A stretch of 64,000 nucleotides of DNA. It comes from Euglena gracilis (Eukaryota; Euglenida; Euglenophyceae; Euglenales). Below are positions 33,385 through 44,289 of the stretch, piece by piece. The position numbers and the translations under genes are program-made. How positions within the stretch are numbered: position 1 is the stretch's first letter; each line of letters begins with the position of its first letter. The stretch lies in the NCBI GenBank assembly GCA_039621445.1, contig CP154956.1, positions 90,278,482 to 90,342,481 on the forward strand, given 5' to 3'. Under the pieces are notes generated by a model, which ran no database searches, was not told the DNA's origin, and worked only from the letters and a program-made list of their open reading frames with translations.

Positions 33385-34240
33385 AACTGGATCAGCAGGT
33401 GTTTCGGGACCAGGTGGGGATTGGGTACTGCCACCTGTATGGGAAGGGTTTGGTGGGGGTTTGCTGGGTCTAGATGTCCGGGATCCATGCAGAAGAGCAA
33501 GGGTGTGGTCCCCGTGAGGGGTCAGGGTGGCGACCATGACCACCACAGCAGGAATGGGAACAGGGACTGGAGGTGGGGTATGTGGCAGGCACACCACGCG
33601 ATACGTCAGTTGGAGGCACTCAAATTATAATTAATGGTATAGAAACATCATGAGTCACAGAGAGCTTGGATCCCCAGATGGCAATTTCGTCTCACCACAC
33701 CATGGGCTACAATGTCTTAGGTTCCACCCAATTCAGGGTGTCATCAGTAAGAAAAAATTTAGTCAGTCAAAACCATGTAGTATACTCTTCTAACTGCCGG
33801 AGTCTCTCAGAGTAGCTGAGGTTGATGGACACGTTGCTGAAACGTGAAAATGGTGTCAATAATAGAAACAACAAGACCCCATTCTCTGAACTGATCCTGT
33901 TGATTTGGTATATTTCAGAAGTAATGAAATCTGAGAGGAATATGGGACAATAATATTTCGATTGGTTAATCGCTTTCGGCCAGAGTGCTCAATAGATCAC
34001 CCAGCAATCAATCAGACCCAGATGGGGACTGGCTACCTCCGCCTGTGAGATGATGGTCCAGGCGAAGCTGCTGCGTCCGGGGGACATGGCGTTCTGGGTA
34101 CGTGTAGAAGGGCAGGACGGGGTCCCCGTGAGGGGTCAGGATGGCTACCATGTCCACCACAGCAGGGGGTCTGACAGGGGTTGGAGGCGGGGTTATGTGG
34201 CCAGCACACCCCGTGCGATAATGGGGGGGTGGAGATGAGA
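33385..34240. repeat. Two related about 200-bp segments (33,385-33,605 and 34,020-34,225)
   Basis: Both contain GGTCCCCGTGAGGGGTCAGG, a CACCACAGCAGG block and GGCANGCACACC in the same order. On the minus strand both give a VVDMVAILTPHGD-like peptide, so this may be a duplicated exon of an unknown gene. Sequence to 35,640 beyond is G/C-rich without a recognised gene. Confidence 0.45.
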
Positions 34241-35640
34241 GTGGGCTCTGATGTTCACGACAATTCACGAGATCTCTCGACCTGTTCTGTTTCACCCAGG
34301 AGTGGACGCTAGCGTGGGGTGGGGTAGGCCGGTAATGATGAGTACCGATGGCTCTCTGCTTGGACACATAGGCGCATGGACAGTCAATAGTTTAGTTAAA
34401 GATTTACAAATGCCTGAGACATAACGTAGATACGTCTTAGGTACAGGTTTTACTTACCTCATATCGCAATTGCCTGGCTGAGGGATGTCGTTGCAGACTA
34501 ACGTTGTACCGCTGGCTTGGTGTGTGGGTCACTTTGCCGTGAAGTGAAATTGTTGGGTCTTCTCTACCTTCGTCACCTTTTCGACCCTTGCCGCTGTGCC
34601 TTCTAGAGGGAGGGACTCGTGGGAAGTCAAGGTTGGCCAGATACAAGGCTGAAGAGGGAAGGCCGGGCTTGGGGATACCTGGTGAGGTTGAAGTTCCGGG
34701 CGAGCGCTTGCCGGCCGCGAGGATCAATGCGAGAACCAAAAAACCCTCCCGGGTTCTAATTATTACGAATTAGCCCTGGCCGGCCCCAGTGGTCCCGCGC
34801 CGAGGGGGTGTGGGGTCCCAACCCATACAAAGTCCGGCCCGGCGCGTGCCGGTCCGGGAACAGGCCGATCTGGTCCGCACCAGCAGCTGGAGCAGCGTAC
34901 GCAGTTTTGCTGGGCGCCAACTCTGAGGTTGGGCGCCCGCATTGCACCACGTGAGGGGGGGGGGCATTTCCGCCTGTGTCACAGGCGCTCACCCAGAGTA
35001 CGGGACCTGTGAGCAAGCTGTACATCTGACAGCGGTGCTCCCTAGGTGCCGTTCGCAGCCATTCTTCCAAGTGGCTGCAAACCCAGCATGCATCGGCACA
35101 CGCTGTCCCTCCCTCACCCTCTCTGGCTCCAACCGCTCAGCACCCTACAGGGTGGCAGCAGGTTGCTGGCTTCCAGGGACTATGTTAATTCTCTGGTTAG
35201 CGGGGGATGCGAGCTTCTTGTTGAACTTGCACCGTTGTCGATAGCTGAATTGTAGGGGGGAGGGGTCGGTGTCTTTACCCTATACACTGGGGGTCTCCCC
35301 CCCTTTCAGGGTGCAAGAAATTATCTCAGGCGTTGGGGGGATTGGGGTGAGGGTGCGCTTAACAGCACAGGTGGGGAGTGTCCACCCCTTCCCAGAAGTT
35401 CTTGCCCGGTTGGCCGTGCCGTCGGCACGTTGTCCCCCTCCCGCCACGTGGAGGCTGGGCACCGCTGGGGTCCCGGTGGAGGGTTGCCGAGCCAGGAGAA
35501 GGGAGACCGGAGAGAGCCCAGAGAGGAGAGAGAGAGGAGAGGAGAGGAGAGCGACGAAGCACGGGGGCGAAAGCCCCGGGGAGAGGGGAGCAAAGAAGGA
35601 GAGGAAAGGAGAAAGAAAGGGGACCCAAGGGGGGAAACTG

Positions 35641-36055
35641 TGTACCAGGCAGCATGAACATGGCACTGTGCATAGCAGCACACTGCAGAATGTACAATGT
35701 CATGCCAGATAGTACTATTCCATGTTCTGCAATACAAGTTGCAGAATTAGGCATAGCCTATCCTATCTCGGATCTGCTTTCTCTTTTCACAGGTGGTATT
35801 ATTGTTTTGCTTTGTGTTTCATCAGCCCAAAAGGGCAAATCAAAGATTTGAAGGTTTGAACTCCGATAGGAGAACACTACTGGAACTGAAGTTCCAAAAT
35901 CACACCTGGTTTGCCTTGTGCTCTGCATAAGCCCAAAGGCAATAAAAACTAATAGTTAAGTGAAAGACTTTCTTTTTGTTACTCTCCTGGTTCTGTTCCC
36001 ACGGGAGGGTGTAAGTAGGCCGACAGGCAGTGGGAATAGAGTCAGGGGACGTACA
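35641..36055 (+). repeat. 5' LTR
   Basis: It starts TGTACCAGGC and ends GGACGTACA (terminal TGTAC/GTACA). It matches the 3' LTR over all 415 positions except one (ACGGGAGGG against ACCGGAGGG near the end). A promoter is expected here, but no TATA box was confidently located. Confidence 0.9.
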
Positions 36056-36057
36056 CT

Positions 36058-36067
36058 TGGTAGCAGA
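36058..36067 (+). promoter_or_regulatory. Primer-binding site
   Basis: TGGTAGCAGA begins 2 nt after the LTR and is complementary to the 3' end of eukaryotic initiator tRNA-Met, the commonest primer of LTR retrotransposons. Confidence 0.8.
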
Positions 36068-36292
36068 TTAGGTTTCTTTCCTACGCCCCTTCTTCCCTCC
36101 CATCTTAAAAGGTGACTTCAAACATTTAGTGGTGCTGAGCCTATAGGCTACAAAGCATCCACGAGCTGTTTGGAGCCAACTTCTAAGCACAGGTACGAGC
36201 TTCAGGAGGCAGTATACGCTGCCACATCCTTCTAAGTTTGTTCCTTTGCTTACCTTTTGGGGTTTCTTGTGTTTGTTTCTGCAAATAAAAAT

Positions 36293-39200
36293 ATGCAGAG
36301 CTCAAGCACCAACACACTCATTGATTACCAAGAATTGATAAGTTCTTTGAGAAGCGCTTGTCATGAATTGTTGCAGGAGGAGTATACGCTCCAGTCCAGG
36401 TATACCCCAAGCTCTATAGAGCATCCCCACGCCAAAATTTCCAGCTCTATTGAGCATCTCCCCACCCAAATCACAAGCTCTAATGAGCAACCCCCCACCC
36501 ATTTCTCCAGCTCTATTGAGCATTCCCCCGCCCAATGGGCTCCCCTACACCCATCGGTGTCTAGCTCTATCGAGCAGCATATAGCCCAACGGCCACAACC
36601 CCTCTTGTTGGAAAGCCTATCGGCTGACAGTTTTACCCCCCAGCGAGATCTCGCACCAATGCCGATAGGCACATTTGATTCTGAGGCGGTTGCGCCACAT
36701 CAACTTTTTGTTGAAGGTGGGTTAGAATCACCTTCTTTTATACAACCTCCTCATGCGCTCACAGATCCAAGTCCTATAGGACAATGGCAAGCAGCACCCG
36801 ATACGGGTTCTTTTGCTGCAGTGCCTTGCATAGATTTGGCAAATTTGCGCCAAAGTTTTGAGACACATTTGCAGGCACAATTGCCACAAAAATTCGAAAA
36901 AGTGAGTGAGACAGTGTGTGAAATACAATCCCGCAATGATGCGAAGTTTTCCCACTTGCAACATAGTTTGCAGGCTTTGTCTAAGCACCTGGAGCCAATT
37001 ACGGCAATTTTTCCACAATTACAGCAAAAGTTGCATGAACCTCCCACAAAATATCCTGATATGGGAGATTTTATTACCTTGAAGCAGTTCGATACCCTAG
37101 CTGCTGCATTCCAGGAAGCGCAACAGCGCATTATGCACCTGAGCCGTGAATGGGCAAATTTTCACCATATGTACACCCAACCTGGTGAAGGTTTCGCTTC
37201 CAGCACTTATGTGCAGCAATTGGAGGAAAGACTTTCCCGGTTGGAGCAAAAATCATGTAGATGTGGTGAAAATTCTGCTGAAATAGCACGTTTTTACGCC
37301 CATATCGCGAATATCGCAAGCAGGCAGGATGCTTACCACCAACGGTGGCGGAATAATATTGTTGACATCCAAACCGCAATTGCGGAGTTGCAGAACCGCA
37401 ATGCGGTACCATGTTCACAAAATTTAGAATTTCAGCGATTTTCTGCAGATATGCGTAATGAAAATCACCAAGTCAGGAACAAATTTTCTGACAGTCCGAT
37501 ACGGACCGAGGAAACAGTGAATCAGCAAGTCAAAAACTTGCAAAAAGATTTCTCAGTGCTATCCGCGCAAGTTTCGGTGTTTTTGGAACAGCCAATGGCT
37601 GAAAACGTGCGGAATACGCAAAATACCCCTCTTTCCAAACCATCTCCACAACTGGAGTTTATTTCCGAAGCGGTGCACACTCTAGCTGTGCGACTACGGG
37701 AATTGGAAAGTGGTTTTGAAAACATTTCGCAAGATTTCCGGTCTTTTTCTGACAAAACCCCTCTTCTGGACGATATGTCCAAACACCGCAGGCGTATTAA
37801 GCGTTTGCAGGAAGATATTGGTGCAATCACCGATCATCTGAAAATTCTCGATGATTTGGAGAAAAATTTTTGTGACTTTACAGAAAATTTGAATCAAGTA
37901 CACGCACAATTACGTTTTTTTACAACAAAAACCCGATATGGGTGTTGTAGGCACACTTGCCGCAGATTCCAGCTCCAAAAGCGCTAATAGCGCACCATTG
38001 GCGGATCCCATTGGCACATTGCCACAAAATTACGATTCTGCTCATGCAGTGGTCCCTCCCCCAGCGGTACCAGTCCCAATGGACCATTTTTTGGATGATG
38101 GGGTTGGTTTTCAAGAGAAAGCCAAGCGAGACCCTCAAAGATATCGAAAAATTTGGGAATATGAACTTTGTCGCGGTATGAGCCGCACTCCCGCACATGG
38201 TATTGATCCTCAGATGCATCAGCATCACCATTCGCGCATTCGCGATTCACCAAGTTTGCAAGGTACCTATGGTACACCAAGTGGAATATTGAATGCGCAT
38301 TCGCAAAATACACCCAAAAGTACACTTGGTGCAACCACCGAGGTACCCGCGCATGGTGCGGTTTTGCGCCCAGGCCCATCCTCCTTGAATACCACCGAAG
38401 GGCCATGGGAGTCTCAGAAAGATATCAAAGGAATCATCGCTATCGCGAAAAAGGTAAAGCCCCAATGGGACGGTGACCCAACAACATGGAAACCGTTTTT
38501 CCGTGACTGGGAATATCATTGGGATCTGAAAGGATCAACCCATAACGGAAACCCGGAGGTGATGAAAATGGAATTCATAGATTGCCTACCAAAAGATGAA
38601 AAGGAACGCGCCAGACAATTGGTCATTCGTGGGCGCATTTCTTTTCAGGATTTGGTTGAGCAATATGCTTCATCATGTTCCAGTTTAGTTTCCAGAATCA
38701 CTCTGGAGAAAAAATGGCGGCAATATGCCCCCCATGACCGAAAATGGAGGTCGATAGACCTATGGTACTCAAAATGGCTCGCATTGGCAGCCGAAGTAGA
38801 CGAGTTAGGCAAAACCCAAATGAAAAAGCAATTTGACGCAGTATTACTGCACTTTATACCCAAACTCATCAAAGAAATTCACCGCGAGGAACTCGCAGGA
38901 CATATTTTGACGCTCGATGAGCGATGGAACTATGTTTCCAAACAGTTGAAGCTATCACAGCTTTTGGGACAAATCCAGTCGGCTTATACGAGCCACCCTA
39001 CAACAGGAATACCCGCTATCCAAGTTAGTTCTGTGAAAAAAGTGTCACTCTTATCACATACCGCTCTAGCGGAATCCAAATCGCGCAATTCGCGCTCTTC
39101 AGAAGAATTTTTGGACAAATTGTGCTTTTTGTGTAACAAAAAGGGTCAAATATCTTGCCATTGTCCAAATCCTGCAGCGCGAAAGCGCAACGCAAGCCCA

Positions 39201-39577
39201 AGAGGATCAGCCTCACCATGCAGTTCTCGTTCATCACAAAATGCGCATTCACAAAATTCAAAATACCCATCACGATCCACATGTTCACTGTGCGGATCAA
39301 CCAACCACCCCTCACCCAAATGTCGCTATGCGACTCCTCCCACCCAAGCCATCGCGATATGACTCGCAGTTCAAAAGACAATACTTTAGCCAAAAGGCAC
39401 AAGGTAGGTCAAACAACAACCTCTATCGAGGATTATCACCCGGCTTCGGGCAGGGAGGGGGATGATACCCCACGTAACCAAAGGGATCATCCCCGCTTTA
39501 GCGCTCATAAATTCAGAGACGTATATGCGTCAAGAAAGTCAATGGCTGATATGGCCACCGGTTCGGTTTTTGAGTGA
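36293..39577 (+). pseudogene. gag: gag of the young LTR element, with two frame changes
   Basis: It starts at MQSSSTNTLIDYQELISSL. Next come a SSIEH-based peptide repeat (about 36,405-36,590), a coiled-coil region, a change to the +1 frame between 37,938 and 37,987, the capsid-like core (PQWDGDPTTWKPFFRDWEYH) and zinc knuckles CFLCNKKGQISCHC (His replaced by Gln) and CSLCGSTNHPSPKC (intact). A second frame change near 39,350 leads to HPASGREGDDTPRNQ and a stop at 39,575-39,577. The related copy at 8.25-12.3 kb reads through both positions, so these look like mutations, although programmed shifting at the first site cannot be excluded. Confidence 0.8.
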
Positions 39578-42500
39578 AGGAACCAAAAATCCAAGGATGC
39601 GGACTACAGAGGCTACTAGAAAGGAGGTGACAGGAGTCGCGACCCTAGTCATCCCCTGCCCAGTATCCTTTCTGGTCAGTGTGCAAGGATTTTCTGGTGT
39701 CCCCACTCAAAATTTGCACGAACCTTTGACATATAGACCGTTTTGTGTTTCCGGTTGTGGTGCATCATGGGATAGCCCATGAATGTCCATGTGGTTGAGT
39801 GGATTCCCCCTCCAAGAATGCACACAACACCGCAAAATTCTTCCCCCCCTCAAACTTCCACTAATCATCACTTTTACATACCGTTTTCGATGACAGCAAC
39901 ACCGTTTTCAACAACACCAACACCGTTTTCAACCCGGGGTAAAGAGAAAGTGCCCCCCCTACCCACCGCATATCCACAAACGTTCCACATGCGGTAGGGG
40001 TAACAAGTAGCTTAACCCCCATTCGTTCCACTGGGTTCCAAGACGAAAGCCCTAAGGCCTGAAGTTTAAACGGTGTCGAGTAGTCGCCCAGCTGCTTTCA
40101 ACTTTTCGTTTTCCACCAGGTTTGTCGATTCAGACAATCCTGTACACCCCTAGCAGCTCCAAAATTCGCATGCTCAAATTTTTTTACACACTCACCCCCG
40201 CAGACCGACATGTGCGACCAGGACAACTACTCCGCACCTTCCCCCCATGGTGTGCACTCTGGGAGAACTTTCCACAGAATCACCAACCAAACACAAAGGT
40301 GAATATATACATCAAAACTAATCCCCCCACACTCTATCTCCAACGGAGAGCTCTATTCATCGACCGATTTTTGTCAAGTGCAAGACAAATTCGGCACTAT
40401 ATGCACATTCCCCCCGAAGCGCATAGCGCACATCAATGCCGATGCGCAAAGCTCACATTCCCCCCCAAGCGCTAATTGCGCACACCGCGTGTCGCCCGAA
40501 TCCTGCGCATATCGCGCTTCCAAGCTTACCCTTCAAGCACATATTGTGCAGTGTAGGAACTGTCCCCCACCCCGCGCGTATCGCGCCATATCATGCGCGT
40601 ATCGCGCTAGACCCGGCGCGTATCGCGCCACCCACCTTGGCAACCCCCCTTTCTCACAATGTGGTGTGAGCACTATCGTGCATTTATGACACATGGGTAT
40701 ACGCCCAAACCACCCATATTCTTTTGGGAATCATTCCCAAAGATATATGTGTGGAAATCCGCAATTCTGTTCATGGATGTTTGTTTCTGTACCACATGAA
40801 CAAATTGCAGATTTTGTTTGATGACAGCAAACAAGAAGTGAAGTTTTATGTGAATACGGTTTTTTTGCCCAATCCATTCCCACACCAAAAATATTTTGGT
40901 GTTCCCAAAGCTCTATGGAGCAAAGCAACACAAGTTGTGTGATAAAGTTTTTGGGATGTATTGCAAATACTGCATTTTTCCCGAAAACGTATCCAACTTG
41001 TGCTAAAATAGCATTTTTGTGCCTTAAATGGCTTATTATTTTTGGCAAAATGCAATCCCGATATGGGAAAATGCTCACAATTTCATTTCTTTTATGTGCA
41101 ATATAGTTGCCCCCCCCCAAAAAAAAGAAAATGAAGAAATTTCATTCAAACATGCATTTTTGTGGACTTGACCACTTAGCCTTAGGTCTATGTGACCAAT
41201 ACACCCTATGATGTGCAAGGCCTATGGGCCATTACCCACGTGGTCCATGGGTCCATAGGACCAATTTGCACAAATTGCAAGGACCAAAAGGACCAAAGGT
41301 CCACAAATCCATATTATAAAGTGAAAAGTCCATAGGACCTCAAAAAATGGCACAAAAAGCCATATTATGTAGCTGAAAGTGGCTGAATTGGCCAAAACAA
41401 GCCAAATAGGCTAGTTTTATGCAGATTTGCATAAGTGTCACTTTGGCATAGCCTCAAAACCACCACAAAAGCTTCAAAATTTCTGGCACCTCGTGCCATG
41501 AGGTTTTGACTGTATGTAGTAGTGCCTATGAGATAGAAACTAAAAGTTGTCTTTGTAGAATAAATTATGGGAGCTTATAGCAAAAGCTCACTCACACAGG
41601 CAAAAGATCAAAGACGTATCTCAGCGCCTGTAGCTGGCCGATAGGCCATGTTACCCCTCATTCGAAAGCTCGTTCGATGAGCCGTCCAGCGATGCTATCA
41701 GATCGCTGTAACTCTGCACGGTACTCTTATTTGAGGACATCGTGAAAAATTGAATTAAGCCCAGCCAATCCGGCCAAAAGCCAAATTATGGGCCAGATCT
41801 TGCACGATCGTGTACCAGACTGGCAAATCAGCCTGAAAGGCTTCTATACTGTTCCCCACATCGTTTCCGATGGCTAATTACCATCGGTTACCAGATTGGC
41901 TAATGGCCATTTTTTAGTACCTTTGGCAGCATTCTGCCCATTGCCCCCTCTGTACGGGCTATTAGGCCTGGTACAGTTCAGAGGGCTATAGCCCACAATT
42001 TGGAGTCATTTCGACTCACTAGAATCATTTTTAGGAGCACTTATGTGCAAATTTTCATTTAAATCATTCACTTTTTGCAATTTTTGGTGATTTTTCCCCA
42101 TTCTGGCACTCATATCCCCAATGGGAGTGACCATGAGGCACTATGCCAGAGTGGAATGCAAAGGGATATGCTGATAATGGCAATTTTTTCTTTGCTCAAG
42201 ATGTCATAGACATGTTTTACTTGTATTTTCAAGCGTATTTTTGCTTTTTGCGATATTTTTGCACAATTTTACAGCTTTTTGGGTGATGCGGTGTTATTAG
42301 ACACCCAAATCCCAAAATCTGTAAAACAACAGCAAACATGCAGTGTTATTGGACACTCTCAACAAGCACTATGTGCACTTGGCAAATATGCAGTCTTAAA
42401 AGACTCAAAATGCAACAAAGTTGCACTTTTGGTTGCAAAAATGCAACTCTCGACGCAGAATCTGCATTTCTGCCTTAAATCCTGATAGGGATTTCCCTAA

Positions 42501-43844
42501 AAATCTGACAAAAGTCAGTATTTCTCAGTGACATAGTCACAAATGATGAGATTTTGTCATATTTGCAGTATTTTTTTCTGCTTACCACACTAACGGCATT
42601 CTTGCCCCACCCCCCCCACTTTATTCAGTGGGACCCCCTTACCGATATAATTCGGACCCCCCCACACCGATATAATTCGGAAGACCCAAAGGTCATCATG
42701 TGCAACACCAATGGTGTCATTCTGCAAGGTTTATAAGAACCATAGCTCAAAAATGGTGAAATCCGGCTTTTTGTGATGAATTTCACCGCACTGGAACAAT
42801 GTTCCATCCTTTTATGTGCATTCACAGTTCATTTGCGGTTTTTCAAAGTGGTATAAGCCACACCAACCACAGTTGTTCTGTGATTTGGAAGCACCCTGCC
42901 ACAATTCTGCATTTTTTTTCCTGCGGTTGTACACATCAGTATTATCTTTTTGGCAATCTGCCGAAATTTTTGATTCGGGTATACACCCGTTAGTATTTTT
43001 GTGCCATGCATATTCCGCAAGGCAATGTTTCTGGGCGATAAAGCCTACCCCCCCCCATTATTTTTGGCTAATGCCAACCCTTCAGCCTACAGGCTGCACA
43101 CCCATGGCACAAATGCCAAATCTACAGTTTTTAGGGCTACTGCCCGCTATTATGAGGTATACGCCTCTGGGGATACCCCATCGACAACATCGTGCTCGCG
43201 CTGCACTGTGAAGACTTCACAGCGGTATATGCCGAAGTAAGAAGACGCACAGCGTACAGGGCGCACACCGTAATAATAGGGCCAACTTGTTACTTTTCGG
43301 CCTTAAGGCCGCCATAAGACTGCCAGACAGCAAAAATTCTTTGTAAGGTCTTTAGACCAGCCCCCCACCCCTCTCCCCTTTACCCCCCGGGGCAAAATCG
43401 CTGTCGCCGGCAGTTGGTTTTGTAAATAGGTGTTTTCTCCCTGGTCAGGTATGACTGGCCAGGTGCCCCTCCTTCCACACCCTACCCTTCAATCTTTTCC
43501 GATTATGGAATGAGACCTCCCCGCGTGTCATAGACACACCCCAAACCGGGTGGATGGGACTTTCTGGAATGGAAACCTTCCAGCCCCACTTTCCAAGTGG
43601 GCTCTTCCACTTCCACCCCTTTACCGCAATAAGTAGGTAGCCGCATAAGCGGGTAACCTCTTTTGCGCGTTTTGGGTTTATGGGTTCCCCTTTCTTCCTT
43701 CCCTTTCTGGTTTTTTACCTTGTGATGGAGAAGCAGACCCAAGATATGCTTTCCTGGTGTACATTCCTCAGTCTTAGAGCTACGCTTGAATCCGTGCTGG
43801 CCTGGTCCAGTAAGGAAATCGGGCAAATCCCTGGGAGAGGGATG
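39578..43844 (+). other. Non-coding interior of the LTR element
   Basis: No pol-like motif was found in any frame. It holds GCGCRTATCGCGC palindromes (40,505-40,632), a region of short GGACCA/CCATAGG repeats (41,200-41,400), and moderately structured AT-rich sequence to 43,830. The last 12 nt before the LTR are the purine-rich tract. Confidence 0.6.
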
Positions 43845-44259
43845 TGTACCAGGCAGCATGAACATGGCACTGTGCATAGCAGCACACTGCAGAATGTACA
43901 ATGTCATGCCAGATAGTACTATTCCATGTTCTGCAATACAAGTTGCAGAATTAGGCATAGCCTATCCTATCTCGGATCTGCTTTCTCTTTTCACAGGTGG
44001 TATTATTGTTTTGCTTTGTGTTTCATCAGCCCAAAAGGGCAAATCAAAGATTTGAAGGTTTGAACTCCGATAGGAGAACACTACTGGAACTGAAGTTCCA
44101 AAATCACACCTGGTTTGCCTTGTGCTCTGCATAAGCCCAAAGGCAATAAAAACTAATAGTTAAGTGAAAGACTTTCTTTTTGTTACTCTCCTGGTTCTGT
44201 TCCCACCGGAGGGTGTAAGTAGGCCGACAGGCAGTGGGAATAGAGTCAGGGGACGTACA
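43845..44259 (+). repeat. 3' LTR
   Basis: 415-bp direct copy of 35,641-36,055 with one substitution. It is followed immediately by the GC minisatellite. Confidence 0.9.
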
Positions 44260-44289
44260 CTGAAACCCAGCCGACCCCGGGGGCAAAGG

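Larger units (their letters stand above)
35641..44259 (+). mobile_element. Young gag-only LTR retrotransposon
   Basis: Two 415-bp LTRs flank a unit with an initiator-tRNA-Met-type PBS, a gag gene in the 5' half and a purine-rich tract (GGGAGAGGGATG) before the 3' LTR. The LTRs differ at a single base, so insertion is recent. The 4.2 kb between the gag end and the 3' LTR has no protease, RT, RNase H or integrase. It is therefore non-autonomous, like elements described elsewhere as TR-GAG. The flanks share only CTG, so no full target duplication can be shown. Confidence 0.9.
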
